Shown here: positions 28,769-37,910 of the stretch, piece after piece
How positions within the stretch are numbered: position 1 is the stretch's first letter
Layout of the letters: the number at the start of each line of letters is the position of its first letter
Assembly: GCF_900090245.1 (NCBI RefSeq)
Contig: NZ_FMDN01000001.1
Span: 346,241-410,240 of the forward strand
Length of the DNA: 64,000 nucleotides
Source: Micromonospora halophytica
GTDB lineage: Bacteria; Actinomycetota; Actinomycetes; Mycobacteriales; Micromonosporaceae
Reading direction: 5' to 3'
The notes under the pieces: generated by a model
Database searches by the model: none
Told to the model about the DNA's origin: nothing
The model's input: the letters and a program-made list of their open reading frames with translations, nothing else
Translations under genes and position numbers: made by a program

Positions 28769-29599
28769 TCAGGATTCGGCGGGGACGCGGAGCCGGCGGG
28801 TCAGGTCGGCGCGGCGGGCGTACTGCGCCGGGTCGTCCGGATAGCCGACCTCGACCAGGGCCAGCCCGTGCGCGGGCGCGACCGTCACCTCGCTGGAGCG
28901 TTCCCGCCGGGTGAGCAGGCTGGCCGGCCACTCGACGGGGCGGCGGCCGTCCCCGGCGACCAGCATCGCCCCGACCAGGCTGCGCACCATGTTCTGGCAG
29001 AACGCGTCGGCCTGCACGGTGGCGACCAGGATGCCGTCCGGGTCACGCCGCCAGTCCAGCCGGGTCACCTCGCGCAGCGTGGTGGCGTTCTCCTTGCGCC
29101 GGCAGTACGCGGCGAAGTCGTGCTCGCCCACCAGCCCCGCCGCCGCCGCGTTCAGCGCGGCCAGTTCCAGCGGCTTCGGCCAGGCCAGGGTGTCCCGACG
29201 GCGCAGCGGCTCGGCACCCCACGGCGCGTCGGTCACCCGGTACTCGTAGCGGCGGAACGTCGCCGAGAACCGGGCGTCGAAGTCGCCGGGCACCTCGGTC
29301 ATCGCCCGTACCCGAACGTCGGTGGGGAGCAGCCGGGCCAGCCGGCGCAGCAGCCGCCCCTCGTGCTCCCGCCACACGGGGGCGGGCAGGTCGAGGTGGC
29401 AGACCTGGCCGGCGGCGTGCACCCCGGCGTCGGTCCGGCCGGCCACGGTCAGGCCGGTCGCGGTGCCCGCCCCGAGCACCAGGTCCAGTGTCGCGGTGAG
29501 CACCCCGGCGACGGTACGGCGGGTCGGCTGGGCGGCCCAGCCGGAGAAGTCGGTGCCGTCGTACGAGACGTCCAGCCGCAGCCGGGTCCGCTCGTCCAC
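28769..29599 (-). CDS. truA: tRNA pseudouridine(38-40) synthase
   Basis: Isomerises uridines 38-40 in the anticodon arm of tRNAs. 276 residues. The catalytic Asp lies in AGRTDAGVHA, with YDGTDFSGWAAQP near the N-terminus and DAFCQNMVRSLVGAML near the C-terminus. The GTG at 29599 was chosen because GAGGAGG lies six bases upstream; the in-frame GTG 15 bases earlier would contain that ribosome site. It is the last gene of the ribosomal supercluster and follows rplQ, but a strong hairpin in between may limit read-through. Confidence 0.95.
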   Translation of the reverse strand: MDERTRLRLDVSYDGTDFSGWAAQPTRRTVAGVLTATLDLVLGAGTATGLTVAGRTDAGVHAAGQVCHLDLPAPVWREHEGRLLRRLARLLPTDVRVRAMTEVPGDFDARFSATFRRYEYRVTDAPWGAEPLRRRDTLAWPKPLELAALNAAAAGLVGEHDFAAYCRRKENATTLREVTRLDWRRDPDGILVATVQADAFCQNMVRSLVGAMLVAGDGRRPVEWPASLLTRRERSSEVTVAPAHGLALVEVGYPDDPAQYARRADLTRRLRVPAES

Positions 29600-29616
29600 C
29601 TCGTACCTCCTCACGG

Positions 29617-29657
29617 CGTCGGGCCCGGCACCCCAGGAAGGGATGCCGGGCCCGACG
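29617..29657 (-). terminator. Hairpin after rplQ
   Basis: Perfect 14-bp inverted repeat (29617-29630 and 29644-29657) with a 13-nt loop, 14 bases after the rplQ stop and just upstream of the truA ribosome site. It probably ends or attenuates the infA-rplQ operon. Confidence 0.7.
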
Positions 29658-29671
29658 ATGATGCCTCTTGC

Positions 29672-30238
29672 TCAGGCCTTGTTCTCGGTGCCCTCGGCGG
29701 CCTCGTCGCTGTCCTGGCGGGCAGCGGCGGTGTCACCGGACGCCGACACCGGAGCCTCGGCGTCCTGGTCGTCGTCGGTCGACTTCGGGGTCTCGTCCGC
29801 GGGGGCGAGCGCCTCGACCTTGTCCTGCTGGGCGGCCTTGCGGGCGGCGGTCTTCTTGTTCGCCTTCGGCTCGGCGACCTGAAGCTCCTCGACCAGCTCG
29901 ATGATCGCCATCGGAGCGGCGTCACCCTTGCGCGGACCGGTCTTCACGATCCGGGTGTAGCCACCGTTGCGGTTGGCGTACCGGGGCGCGATCTGGTCGA
30001 ACAGGGAGTAGACCACGTCCTTGTCCTTGACGACGCCCAGCACCCGACGCCGCGAGGCGAGGTCGCCCCGCTTGGCCTTGGTGATGAGCTGCTCGGCCAG
30101 CGGGCGCAGCCGACGGGCCTTCGTCTCGGTGGTCTGGATCTTGCCGTGCTGGAACAGCGCGGTGGCCAGGTTGGCCAGCATCAGCCGCTCGTGCGCGGGG
30201 CTGCCGCCGAGGCGGGGGCCCTTGGTGGGCGTGGGCAT
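29672..30238 (-). CDS. rplQ: 50S ribosomal protein L17
   Basis: 188 residues. The conserved L17 core covers about the first 120 ([57 protein letters not shown]). An Ala/Glu/Asp-rich tail of about 65 residues, starting in [20 protein letters not shown], is longer than in most bacteria but usual for actinomycetes. It follows rpoA by 34 bases in the alpha operon. Confidence 0.97.
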   Translation of the reverse strand: MPTPTKGPRLGGSPAHERLMLANLATALFQHGKIQTTETKARRLRPLAEQLITKAKRGDLASRRRVLGVVKDKDVVYSLFDQIAPRYANRNGGYTRIVKTGPRKGDAAPMAIIELVEELQVAEPKANKKTAARKAAQQDKVEALAPADETPKSTDDDQDAEAPVSASGDTAAARQDSDEAAEGTENKA

Positions 30239-30272
30239 GCTTGGTGCTCCTCAGGTGTGGCGGCAGCGCGGA

Positions 30273-31295
30273 CTAGAGCTGCTCGGTCTCGCGGTAGTCG
30301 TCGGTGTCGTAGTCGGCCTCACCGAAGGCGTCCACGACGTGCGCCGGGTCGAAGTTCGGGGCCGAGTCCTTCAGCCCCAGACCCATCCCGGCGAGCTTCA
30401 TCTTGACCTCGTCGATCGACTTCTGACCGAAATTCCGGATGTCGAGGAGGTCGGCCTCGGTGCGCCCGATCAGCTCACCAACGGAGTTGATGCCCTCGCG
30501 CTTGAGGCAGTTGTAGGAGCGGACGGTGAGGTCCAGCTCCTCGATCGGCAGAGCCAGGTCGGCCGCCAGCTGGGCGTCCTGCGGGGACGGCCCGATGTCG
30601 ATGCCCTCGGCGGTCTCGTCCAGCTCCCGGGCCAGGCCGAAGAGCTCCACCAGCGTCGAGCCGGCGGAGGCCAGCGCGGTCCGCGGGCCCATCGACGGCT
30701 TGGTCTCGACGTCGATGATCAGCCGGTCGAAGTCGGTCCGCTGCTCGACCCGGGTCGCCTCGACGCGGTACGTCACCTTGAGCACCGGCGAGTAGATCGA
30801 GTCGACCGGGATCCGGCCGATCTCGGCGCCGGCCTGCTTGTTCTGCGCCGCCGTGACGTAGCCGCGACCCCGCTCGACGGTCAGCTCCATGTCGAGCCGG
30901 CCCTTGCCGTTGAGGGTGGCGAGCTTCAGGTCCGGGTTGTGCACCGAGACGCCGGCCGGGGGCTGGATGTCGCCCGCCGTCACGTCGCCCGGGCCCTGCT
31001 TGCGCAGGTACATGCTGACCGGCTCGTCGTGCTCGGAGCTGACGCACAGCTCCTTGATGTTCATGACGAGCTCGACCACGTCCTCCTTGACCCCGGGGAT
31101 GGTGGTGAACTCGTGCAGCACACCGTCGATCTTGATCGAGGTGACCGCCGCACCCGGGATGGACGACAGCAGCGTACGACGCAGCGAGTTGCCCAGGGTG
31201 TAGCCGAAGCCGGGCTCCAGCGGCTCGATGGTGAACCGGGACCGGGTCTCGTTGATCGACTCCTCGGAGAGAGTCGGTCGCTGGCTGATGAGCAT
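30273..31295 (-). CDS. rpoA: DNA-directed RNA polymerase subunit alpha
   Basis: 340 residues, normal length. The N-terminal assembly domain ([21 protein letters not shown]) and the C-terminal domain ([20 protein letters not shown], then [13 protein letters not shown]) that contacts UP elements and activators are both complete. It is encoded between rpsD and rplQ, the normal order. A stable hairpin lies in the 96-base gap after rpsD. Confidence 0.98.
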   Translation of the reverse strand: MLISQRPTLSEESINETRSRFTIEPLEPGFGYTLGNSLRRTLLSSIPGAAVTSIKIDGVLHEFTTIPGVKEDVVELVMNIKELCVSSEHDEPVSMYLRKQGPGDVTAGDIQPPAGVSVHNPDLKLATLNGKGRLDMELTVERGRGYVTAAQNKQAGAEIGRIPVDSIYSPVLKVTYRVEATRVEQRTDFDRLIIDVETKPSMGPRTALASAGSTLVELFGLARELDETAEGIDIGPSPQDAQLAADLALPIEELDLTVRSYNCLKREGINSVGELIGRTEADLLDIRNFGQKSIDEVKMKLAGMGLGLKDSAPNFDPAHVVDAFGEADYDTDDYRETEQL

Positions 31296-31351
31296 TTCTT
31301 CTCTTCTCTTCCGGGACGCCCGCTATATGACGCCCACGACAAAACTGTTCC

Positions 31352-31380
31352 GGTGGCCCGCCCTCCGGGGGCGGGCCACC
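31352..31380 (-). terminator. Intercistronic hairpin between rpsD and rpoA
   Basis: Arms 31352-31362 and 31370-31380 are perfectly complementary (11 bp, extendable by one C-G pair). The hairpin begins 12 bases after the rpsD stop. Downstream on the minus strand are GTTTTG and an AT-rich CATATAG stretch, so this may be a partial terminator followed by a weak promoter for rpoA. It could set the ratio of ribosomal protein to polymerase subunit. Confidence 0.55.
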
Positions 31381-31391
31381 GCAACGAGCCC

Positions 31392-32018
31392 TTACTTCGA
31401 GTAGAGCTCGACGATCAGCTGCTCCTGGACCTGGGTGTCGATCACCTGGCGGGCCGGGAGCGAGTGCACGAGAACCTTCATCTGGCTGGGGATGGCCTCC
31501 AGCCACGCCGGAACGGTCTTGGAGCCGGCCTCGGCCTGCGCGACGATGAACGGGGTGAGCTCCTTGCTCTTGCCCCGAACCTCGATGATGTCGTGCTCCT
31601 TGACGCGGTACGACGGGATGTCGACCTTCTTGCCGTTCACGGTGAAGTGACCGTGCTTGACCAGCTGGCGGGCCATGTCCCGGGACTTGGCGTAGCCGGC
31701 CCGGTAGACCACGTTGTCCAGCCGCGACTCGAGGATCTGCAGGAGGACCTCGCCGGTCTTGGCCTTCTTGCCCACGGCCTCCTCGTAGTAGCCGCGGAAC
31801 TGCTTCTCCAGCACGCCGTAGACCCGGCGGGCCTTCTGCTTCTCACGGAGCTGGAGCAGGTACTCCGTCTCCTTGGTGCGGCCGCGGCCGTGCTGCCCGG
31901 GCGGGAACGGCCGGGACTCGAACGGGCACTTCGGGCCATCGCACTTGCTGCCCTTGAGGAACAGCTTCATCTTCTCCCGCCGGCAACGGCGGCAGTCAGC
32001 ACCGGTGTAACGAGCCAT
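31392..32018 (-). CDS. rpsD: 30S ribosomal protein S4 (zinc-binding form)
   Basis: 208 residues. The N-terminus carries four cysteines (Cys9, Cys12, Cys26, Cys31; DCRRCRREK and [10 protein letters not shown]), the C+ zinc form. The S4 RNA-binding domain follows ([21 protein letters not shown], then [14 protein letters not shown]). S4 nucleates assembly of the 30S body and in other bacteria represses its own operon. It lies 14 bases after rpsK. Confidence 0.98.
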   Translation of the reverse strand: MARYTGADCRRCRREKMKLFLKGSKCDGPKCPFESRPFPPGQHGRGRTKETEYLLQLREKQKARRVYGVLEKQFRGYYEEAVGKKAKTGEVLLQILESRLDNVVYRAGYAKSRDMARQLVKHGHFTVNGKKVDIPSYRVKEHDIIEVRGKSKELTPFIVAQAEAGSKTVPAWLEAIPSQMKVLVHSLPARQVIDTQVQEQLIVELYSK

Positions 32019-32032
32019 CTCTCTCTAACCTC

Positions 32033-32440
32033 TCAGACCCGGCGACGCTTCGGCGGACGGCACCCGTTGTGCGGCTGCGGGGTCACGTCGGAGATCTGCC
32101 CGACCTCGAGCCCGGCTGCCTGCAGCGAACGGATGGCGGTCTCCCGGCCGGAGCCGGGGCCCTTGACGAACACGTCGACCTTGCGCATGCCGTGCTCCAT
32201 GGCCCGACGCGCGGCGGCCTCGGCGGCCAGCTGCGCGGCGAACGGGGTCGACTTGCGGGAGCCCTTGAAGCCCACCTGGCCCGAGGAGGCCCAGGAGATG
32301 ACCGCACCGGTCGGGTCGGTGATCGACACGATGGTGTTGTTGAAGGTGCTCTTGATGTGCGCCTGCCCGTGGGCGACGTTCTTGCGTTCCTTGCGCCGGA
32401 CCTTCTTGACGGCGGCTCCGGCACGAGCCTTCGGTGGCAT
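32033..32440 (-). CDS. rpsK: 30S ribosomal protein S11
   Basis: 135 residues with a basic N-terminus ([18 protein letters not shown]) and the S11 core [35 protein letters not shown], and the C-terminal [18 protein letters not shown]. It sits on the 30S platform next to S7 near the mRNA exit. Order rpsM-rpsK-rpsD is standard, with 18 bases to rpsM. Confidence 0.98.
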   Translation of the reverse strand: MPPKARAGAAVKKVRRKERKNVAHGQAHIKSTFNNTIVSITDPTGAVISWASSGQVGFKGSRKSTPFAAQLAAEAAARRAMEHGMRKVDVFVKGPGSGRETAIRSLQAAGLEVGQISDVTPQPHNGCRPPKRRRV

Positions 32441-32458
32441 AAGTCTGTGCGCTCCTAG

Positions 32459-32839
32459 TTACTTCTTGCCGGGCTTCTTCTTGCCGGCGACGGTCCGCTT
32501 CGGGCCCTTGCGGGTCCGCGCGTTGGTCTTGGTCCGCTGGCCACGCACGGGCAGGCCCCGGCGGTGCCGGATGCCGGCGTAGCAGCCGATCTCGACCTTG
32601 CGGCGGATGTCAGCGGCGACCTCGCGGCGCAGGTCGCCTTCAACCTTGTAGTTGCCCTCGATGTGATTACGGAGCTGCACGAGCTCCTCGTCAGTGAGGT
32701 CCCGAACGCGCTTGTCCGGCGAGATGCCGGTCGCGGCGAGCGTCTCCAGGGCGCGGGTACGGCCGACCCCGAAGATGTAGGTGAGCGCGATCTCCATCCG
32801 CTTCTCGCGGGGGAGGTCGACGCCGACTAGACGTGCCAT
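32459..32839 (-). CDS. rpsM: 30S ribosomal protein S13
   Basis: 126 residues from the ATG at 32839 ([20 protein letters not shown]). The core includes [17 protein letters not shown] and [19 protein letters not shown], with a basic Lys/Gly tail that reaches the P-site tRNA. It contacts S19 in the 30S head and L5 across the subunit bridge. The gene follows rpmJ by 264 bases, an unusually long gap in this block. Confidence 0.97.
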   Translation of the reverse strand: MARLVGVDLPREKRMEIALTYIFGVGRTRALETLAATGISPDKRVRDLTDEELVQLRNHIEGNYKVEGDLRREVAADIRRKVEIGCYAGIRHRRGLPVRGQRTKTNARTRKGPKRTVAGKKKPGKK

Positions 32840-33103
32840 GTGCGGGCGTACTCCTCGTGATGTTGTGGCGGAGGTGTGGACCCGTCCCACCCCGCTACCG
32901 ACCGTCCCGTCCTTCCGACGCCATCGGCGCCGGCGACCGGGAGTGGTCGCTGCCCAAGCGGGCCCCGGCCTCCGACCGGGGGTCGGCCACGATCGAGTAC
33001 GCGCTGCGTACCGCTCGCGGCTGGGACGAGCTGGTGATGTGTTGTCCGGATCTGCGGCCCGGGCCTCGTTCCGCCGCCGCTCGTCACGGTCGGCGGACTC
33101 GGC

Positions 33104-33217
33104 TCAGCCCTGGCGCTGCTTGTGGCGCGGGTCGGTGCAGATGACCATGACCCGGCCGTGCCGGCGGATCACCCGGCACTTGTTGCAGATCCTCTTGACG
33201 CTCGGCTTGACCTTCAC
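33104..33217 (-). CDS. rpmJ: 50S ribosomal protein L36 (zinc-binding form)
   Basis: Only 37 residues, starting with GTG at 33217 and reading [20 protein letters not shown], then [17 protein letters not shown]. It has the C+ zinc site: CNKC, Cys27 and His32. It lies between infA (93 bases upstream) and rpsM, its usual place. The short length makes it easy to miss. Confidence 0.97.
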   Translation of the reverse strand: MKVKPSVKRICNKCRVIRRHGRVMVICTDPRHKQRQG

Positions 33218-33310
33218 GGTTGCCTTACTTCCCATCTGGCCCGGAGACGCGACCACGCGCGACGCCGGACGTCGAAGACGGACACGGGGACGTCCCGGCC
33301 GCCGTCAGGC

Positions 33311-33532
33311 TTACTTGTAGCGGTAGACGATGCGCCCGCGGGTCAGGTCGTACGGCGAGAGTTCGACGACGACCCGGTCCTCCGGCAGGATGCGGATGTA
33401 GTGCTGCCGCATCTTGCCGCTGATGTGAGCCAGCACCTTGTGGCCGTTCGCGAGCTCCACCCGGAACATTGCGTTCGGCAGGGGCTCGATGACCCGACCC
33501 TCGATCTCGATGGCTCCGTCTTTTTTCGGCAT
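33311..33532 (-). CDS. infA: Translation initiation factor IF-1
   Basis: 73 residues, a single OB fold, complete: [20 protein letters not shown] at the start, then [20 protein letters not shown] and [11 protein letters not shown] at the end. It binds the 30S A site during initiation. The ATG at 33532 is preceded by GGAGGA. A weak promoter candidate (TAAGAC at 33577-33582, minus strand) lies about 50 bases upstream. It begins the last operon of the supercluster. Confidence 0.98.
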   Translation of the reverse strand: MPKKDGAIEIEGRVIEPLPNAMFRVELANGHKVLAHISGKMRQHYIRILPEDRVVVELSPYDLTRGRIVYRYK

Positions 33533-33792
33533 GTCCTCCGCTGTCCTGACGTCGGTTGCTCCGGATGGCCCACAACGTCTTACACGGGTCTCCGACCATG
33601 ATCGAAAAGCCCGCGCCAGCCGCGGCTCCGACTCCCACCGAAGCGCGGGGTGGGCATGCCGGAGTGGACGCTGTGCGCCGATCTGAAAGTGTACGCCCGC
33701 CTGCGGGTGGTCGCCAAACCGGCCACCATACTCGCCGTGATTCCGGGCGAAATCCCCCGACCGGGCAGCCCGTCCACCGCGTCGTCGGCGTG

Positions 33793-33858
33793 TCTCGACG
33801 TGGCGGTGGCGGTCGGCGGGTCCGGTCTCGACGTGGCGGTGGCGGTCGGCGGGTCCGG
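33793..33858. repeat. Tandem direct repeat, 2 x 33 bp
   Basis: Two identical 33-bp units, 33793-33825 and 33826-33858, each starting TCTCGACGTGGCGG and ending GGCGGGTCCGG. Part of the unit (GTGGCGGT) resembles the GATGGCGGTGTC piece of the palindrome 150 bp away, so both may derive from one repeat family. Confidence 0.9.
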
Positions 33859-33976
33859 TTCTCCCGGCCGCCACACGGCACGCCGGCACCACAGGTCACA
33901 CCGCCGTCGCAGGCCCGGGTGCTGCTCACGGGTGCCCGAGGCGGCCCGCCGTCGCGGCCTGTGGCCACCCAGCCGG

Positions 33977-34059
33977 GGTGTGATCGACTCCACGGCGGCG
34001 AGATGGCGGTGTCGCGGCCGGCGGGACACCGCAATGTCGCCGCCTCCGAGTCGATCACC
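33977..34059. repeat. Long imperfect palindrome between map and infA
   Basis: The left part (33977-34016, GTGATCGACTC then GGCGGCGA and GCGGTGTC) is complementary to the right part (34021-34059, ACACCGC, TCGCCGCC, GAGTCGATCACC) over about 39 positions with a 2-base gap and a few mismatches. It can form a long cruciform or RNA hairpin 70-150 bases after map. It may serve as the terminator of secY-adk-map, but its size and mismatches look more like a dispersed palindromic repeat. Confidence 0.75.
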
Positions 34060-34129
34060 TGCCGAAACGCGGGGCAGAGCGGCTGTGGGGGGGACGCGAG
34101 GGCCCGTCGCCCGACCGGGCGGGGGCGGG

Positions 34130-34981
34130 TCAGGCCGTCGGCGAGTCGGCCGGCTGCCGAGCGGTGACCAGGTCACCGAGGCGGGCCCGACCACCGTCGA
34201 ACGCGGTCAGCACCCACACCCCGTCCGGGAGCAGCGCCATCGAGTGCTCGACGTGCACCGCCATCGAACGGTCCCGGGTGACCACGGTCCAACCGTCGGC
34301 CAGCTCCACCGTCCGGGGGGAGCCCATGGTGATCATCGGCTCGATGGCCAGGGCCATCCCCGGGACCAGCCGGGGACCCTTGCCGGGGCGGCCGTGGTTG
34401 AGCACGTGCGGGTCCTGGTGCATCTCCGTGCCGATGCCGTGCCCGCCGTAGCCGTCGACGATGCCGTACCGACCGCCCTTACGGACGGCGTTCTCCACAG
34501 CGTGCGAGATGTCGGTGAGCCGTCCCTTGCCGCTGGCGGCCCCACGGGCGGCGGCGGCGATGCCGGCCCACATGGCGTCCTCCGCGACCGCGGCCATCTT
34601 CAGCAGCGCAGGCTCGACCTCACCCACCCCGACGGTGATAGCCGCGTCGCCGTGCCAGCCGTCCAGCACGGCACCGCAGTCGATGGAGATCAGGTCCCCG
34701 TCGCGGAGCACCTGCTGCGCCGACGGGATGGCGTGCACCACCTGCTCGTTGACCGACGAGCAGATCGAGGCAGGAAACCCGTGGTAGCCCTTGAACGACG
34801 GGACCGCTCCGGCCTCGCGGATCGTCGCCTCGGCGATCGCGTCCAGGTCGGCGGTGCTGACCCCGGGAGCGACGGCCTCGCGCATCCGGCGCAGGGCCTC
34901 GGCGACCACCAGGCCCGCTGCCCGCATCTTGTCGATCTGGTCGGGGGTCTTCAGCTGGATGTCCAGCTGGTGACGGCGCAT
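34130..34981 (-). CDS. map: Methionine aminopeptidase, type I
   Basis: Removes the initiator methionine. 283 residues from the ATG at 34981 (MRRHQLDIQLKTPDQI). The two-metal site is complete: ISIDCGAVLDGWHGDAAITV with both Asp ligands, GHGIGTEMHQDP with His, EPMITMG with Glu and VEHSMALLPDG with Glu. It follows adk by 87 bases in the secY-adk-map unit, the usual order. Confidence 0.97.
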   Translation of the reverse strand: MRRHQLDIQLKTPDQIDKMRAAGLVVAEALRRMREAVAPGVSTADLDAIAEATIREAGAVPSFKGYHGFPASICSSVNEQVVHAIPSAQQVLRDGDLISIDCGAVLDGWHGDAAITVGVGEVEPALLKMAAVAEDAMWAGIAAAARGAASGKGRLTDISHAVENAVRKGGRYGIVDGYGGHGIGTEMHQDPHVLNHGRPGKGPRLVPGMALAIEPMITMGSPRTVELADGWTVVTRDRSMAVHVEHSMALLPDGVWVLTAFDGGRARLGDLVTARQPADSPTA

Positions 34982-35068
34982 GGAGCAGTTACCTTTCGTT
35001 GCCGAACAGCGGGGCACGTCGCACGTACCCCGCTGTTCGCACTCTATCCGCCGGACGTCGGCGGGACC

Positions 35069-35722
35069 TCATCCGCCGTACGAACGCAGCGCGTCGATGG
35101 CGCGGACGGTGACGTCCTCCACCGGCCCGGTCGCGTCGATCCCGACCAGCTTGCCCTGGGCGCCGTAGTAGTCGACCAGCGGCGCGGTCTTGTCGGCGTA
35201 CTCCCGCAAGCGGGCCGCGATCGTCTCCGGCTTGTCGTCGTCCCGCTGGAACAACTCGGCGCCGCACCGGTCGCAGATGCCCTCACGGGTGGTGGCGTCG
35301 AACTCGACGTGCCAGATCTTGCCGCAGCCGCGACAGGTACGCCGGCCGGAGAGCCGCCGGATCACCTCGTCGTCGTCGACGACCAGCTCCAGCACCAGGT
35401 CCAGCGCGGTGCCGAGATCGGCGAGGAGCTTGTCCAGCGCGGCGGCCTGCGGCGTCGTACGCGGGAAGCCGTCGAGCAGGAAGCCCTCGGCGGCGTCCGG
35501 CTCGGCGAGCCGGCCCCGGACCATGTTGATGGTGACCTCGTCGGGGACCAGCTTGCCGGCGTCCATGTACCGCTTGGCCTCGACACCCAGCGGCGTGCCC
35601 TGCGAGACGTTCGCCCGGAAGATGTCCCCGGTCGAGATCTTCGGCACCGAGAGGTGAGCGGCGATGAACTCCGCCTGTGTGCCCTTGCCCGCTCCCGGCG
35701 GGCCAACCAGAACGAGTCGCAT
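35069..35722 (-). CDS. adk: Adenylate kinase (zinc-lid form)
   Basis: Interconverts AMP, ADP and ATP. 217 residues. P-loop [10 protein letters not shown] at residues 7-16, AMP-binding [10 protein letters not shown] and DGFPRTTPQ. The lid is the long form with four cysteines (CRGCGKIW and CDRCGAEL), so it should bind zinc. The ATG at 35722 abuts the secY stop at 35723. Confidence 0.98.
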   Translation of the reverse strand: MRLVLVGPPGAGKGTQAEFIAAHLSVPKISTGDIFRANVSQGTPLGVEAKRYMDAGKLVPDEVTINMVRGRLAEPDAAEGFLLDGFPRTTPQAAALDKLLADLGTALDLVLELVVDDDEVIRRLSGRRTCRGCGKIWHVEFDATTREGICDRCGAELFQRDDDKPETIAARLREYADKTAPLVDYYGAQGKLVGIDATGPVEDVTVRAIDALRSYGG

Positions 35723-37054
35723 CTACCGCAGGAACCCTTCGTAGTTCCGCTGCATGAGTTGGCTCTCGATCTGCTTCACGGTCTCCAGACCGACGCCGAC
35801 CATGATGAGCACAGCGGTGCCGCCGAACGGGAAGTTGAGGAACTGCTCGCTGTTCAGCCAGATGAAGAAGAAGTTCGGCAGGATCGAGATGACAGCGAGG
35901 TAGAGCGCGCCCGGCAGGGTGATCCGGCTGAGGATGAAGTCGAGGTACTCCGCGGTCGGCTTGCCCGGGCGGATGCCCGGCACGAAGCCGCCGTACTTCT
36001 TCATGTTGTCCGCGACCTCGGTCGGGTTGAACGTGATCGACACGTAGAAGTACGTGAAGAAGATGATGAGCAGGAAGTAGATCGCGATGTGCTCCGGCGC
36101 GGTCGCCTTCACGATGTGGTTCTGGATCCAGGCCTGGACCTTGCCGGGGTCGTTCGGGTCGAAGAACTGGAGCGCCAACGTCGGCAGGTACAGCAGCGAG
36201 GAGCCGAAGATGACCGGGATGACACCCGCCTGGTTGACCTTCAGCGGGATGTAGGTCGAGGTGCCGCCGTACATCCGCCGGCCGATCATGCGCTTGGCGT
36301 ACTGCACCGGGATCCGGCGCTGCGCCTGCTCGATGAAGCAGACCGCGGTGATGACCAGCAGGACCAGGACGAGCACCAGGCCGAACTTCGGCCAGCCCTC
36401 GTTGGTCTTGATCTTCCAGCCCTCGCTGGGCAGCCGGGCCGCGATCGAGGTGAAGATGAGGACGGACATGCCGTTGCCGACGCCGCGGTCGGTGATCAGC
36501 TCACCGAGCCACATCACCATGCCGGTGCCGGCGGTCATCGTCATGACCAGGATGCTCAGCGTCAGCCAGTTCGGGATGCCGGTGCCCTCGGGGACGATCG
36601 GGAACTCGTCGCACTGGTTGTTGAAGAGCTGCCCGGAGCGGGCCAGCGCCACGAACGCCGAGGACTGGAGGACGCCCAGGCCGAGGGTCAGGTAGCGGGT
36701 GTACTGGGTGATCTTCGCCTGGCCGGCCTGGCCCTCCTTGCGGAGCTGCTCCAGCCGCGGGATGACCACCGTCAGCAGCTGCAGGATGATCGACGCGGTG
36801 ATGTAGGGCATGATGCCCAGCGCGAAGACCGAGAGCTGCAACAGCGCCCCGCCGGAGAAGAGATCCAGCAGGTTCAGCACCCCACTGCTGCCACCGGTCT
36901 GGACCTTGTCGAGGCACTTCTGCACGTTGCCGTACGAGACGCCCGGGCTGGGCAGCGTGGCGCCCAGCCGGTAGACCGCGATGATGCCTACTGTGAACAG
37001 CAGCTTCTTGCGCAGGTCAGGCGTACGGAACGCACTGAGAAAGGCGGACAGCAA
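35723..37054 (-). CDS. secY: Preprotein translocase subunit SecY
   Basis: Central channel of the Sec translocon, 443 residues with ten membrane segments. Seen are LRKKLLFTVGIIAVYRLGA (TM1), the plug region GALLQLSVFALGIMPYITAS, the cytoplasmic RRIPVQYAKRMIGRRMYGG loop that contacts SecA and the ribosome, and the last segment GTAVLIMVGVGLETVKQI. It heads its own unit with adk and map: a terminator stands between rplO and secY, and a promoter candidate lies about 95 bases upstream of the start. Confidence 0.98.
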   Translation of the reverse strand: MLSAFLSAFRTPDLRKKLLFTVGIIAVYRLGATLPSPGVSYGNVQKCLDKVQTGGSSGVLNLLDLFSGGALLQLSVFALGIMPYITASIILQLLTVVIPRLEQLRKEGQAGQAKITQYTRYLTLGLGVLQSSAFVALARSGQLFNNQCDEFPIVPEGTGIPNWLTLSILVMTMTAGTGMVMWLGELITDRGVGNGMSVLIFTSIAARLPSEGWKIKTNEGWPKFGLVLVLVLLVITAVCFIEQAQRRIPVQYAKRMIGRRMYGGTSTYIPLKVNQAGVIPVIFGSSLLYLPTLALQFFDPNDPGKVQAWIQNHIVKATAPEHIAIYFLLIIFFTYFYVSITFNPTEVADNMKKYGGFVPGIRPGKPTAEYLDFILSRITLPGALYLAVISILPNFFFIWLNSEQFLNFPFGGTAVLIMVGVGLETVKQIESQLMQRNYEGFLR

Positions 37055-37146
37055 CTTCTTCCTCCTGCGCGAGGCGGGCCGCCGGTGTTCCCTGGCGGGG
37101 CGGGGTGGGTGCCGGGCGAGTGCCCGATATCCGTAGCTGGGAAGGG

Positions 37147-37175
37147 ACTCTAACAGCCCGATCCCGGTCCGGGCA
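37147..37175 (-). promoter_or_regulatory. Candidate secY promoter
   Basis: On the minus strand TAGAGT (37152-37147) is a good -10 box, with a weak -35 region (TGCCCG, 37175-37170) at 17 bp. It lies between the rplO terminator and secY. An alternative AT-rich -10 stretch (GGTTTATGTAG) lies slightly upstream. Confidence 0.4.
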
Positions 37176-37235
37176 GATGTGCCCGGCTACATAAACCGAA
37201 TCCGATGTTACTTGGCGCACACAGACCATGTAGAC

Positions 37236-37277
37236 CATGGCGCCCGCCCAGTCGGTGACAACTGAGCGGGCGCCATG
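37236..37277 (-). terminator. Terminator after rplO
   Basis: Arms 37236-37247 and 37266-37277 are perfectly complementary over 12 bp, with further CAGT/ACTG pairing inside. The hairpin starts eight bases after the rplO stop, ending the S10-spc ribosomal protein run before secY. Confidence 0.75.
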
Positions 37278-37284
37278 TTCGTCC

Positions 37285-37728
37285 TTACAGCTCGGTGACG
37301 GAGCCACCGGCGGCGGTGATCTTCTCCTTGGCCGACGCGCTGAACGCGTGCGCCGACACCTGGAGAGCCACACCACCGAGGTCGCCGGTGCCGAGGACCT
37401 TCACCGGCTGGCCCTTGCGGACCGCGCCGGCGTCGACCAGCTCCTGCGGGCCGACCTGGCCGCCGTTCGGGAACAGCTCGGCCAGCCGGTCCAGGTTCAC
37501 GACCTGGAAGACGACCTTGAACTTGTTCTTGAAGCCCTTCATCTTCGGCAGTCGCATGTGGATGGGCATCTGCCCACCCTCGAACGCCGCCGAGATGTTC
37601 TTGCGGGCCTTGGAGCCCTTGGTACCGCGCCCGGCGGTCTTGCCCTTGGAGCCCTCACCGCGACCCACCCGGGTCTTGGTGGTCTTGGCACCGGGCGCCG
37701 GGCGCAGGTGGTGAACCTTGATCGTCAT
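37285..37728 (-). CDS. rplO: 50S ribosomal protein L15
   Basis: 147 residues: [40 protein letters not shown] and the folded C-terminal half with [17 protein letters not shown]. It is needed late in 50S assembly. The start overlaps the rpmD stop by one base. It is the last gene before the terminator at 37236. Confidence 0.97.
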   Translation of the reverse strand: MTIKVHHLRPAPGAKTTKTRVGRGEGSKGKTAGRGTKGSKARKNISAAFEGGQMPIHMRLPKMKGFKNKFKVVFQVVNLDRLAELFPNGGQVGPQELVDAGAVRKGQPVKVLGTGDLGGVALQVSAHAFSASAKEKITAAGGSVTEL

Positions 37729-37910
37729 TACTCGACCTCCTCGACCTTCACGAGGTGGTTGACCGCGAAGATCATGCCGCGGATCTCCGGACGATCCTCC
37801 TTGACCACCACGTCGTTGATCCGCTTGAGACCGAGCGAACGCAGCGAGTCACGCTGGTTGCGCTTGGTCCCGATCTCGGACCGGACCTGGGTGACCTTCA
37901 GGCGTGCCAT
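37728..37910 (-). CDS. rpmD: 50S ribosomal protein L30
   Basis: 60 residues from the ATG at 37910: [20 protein letters not shown], then [21 protein letters not shown]30 is present in actinomycetes but missing from some bacteria. Its start shares one base with the rpsE stop (TGATG) and its stop region overlaps rplO, so the three genes are coupled. Confidence 0.97.
   Translation of the reverse strand: MARLKVTQVRSEIGTKRNQRDSLRSLGLKRINDVVVKEDRPEIRGMIFAVNHLVKVEEVE

Larger units (their letters stand above)
33533..34129. other. 597-bp non-coding gap between map and infA with repeats
   Basis: No open frame in this stretch has a start, a ribosome site and a recognisable product; the frames that cross it read through repeats. 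It holds a 2 x 33 bp tandem repeat (33793-33858) and an imperfect 80-bp palindrome (33977-34059), listed separately. It should contain the map terminator and the infA promoter. Gaps of this size are rare inside the ribosomal block. Confidence 0.6.

Noticed and set aside
33650..37153. A 1167-codon plus-strand frame from the repeat gap through secY
   Set aside because: Antisense to map, adk and secY; its first part is repeat sequence.
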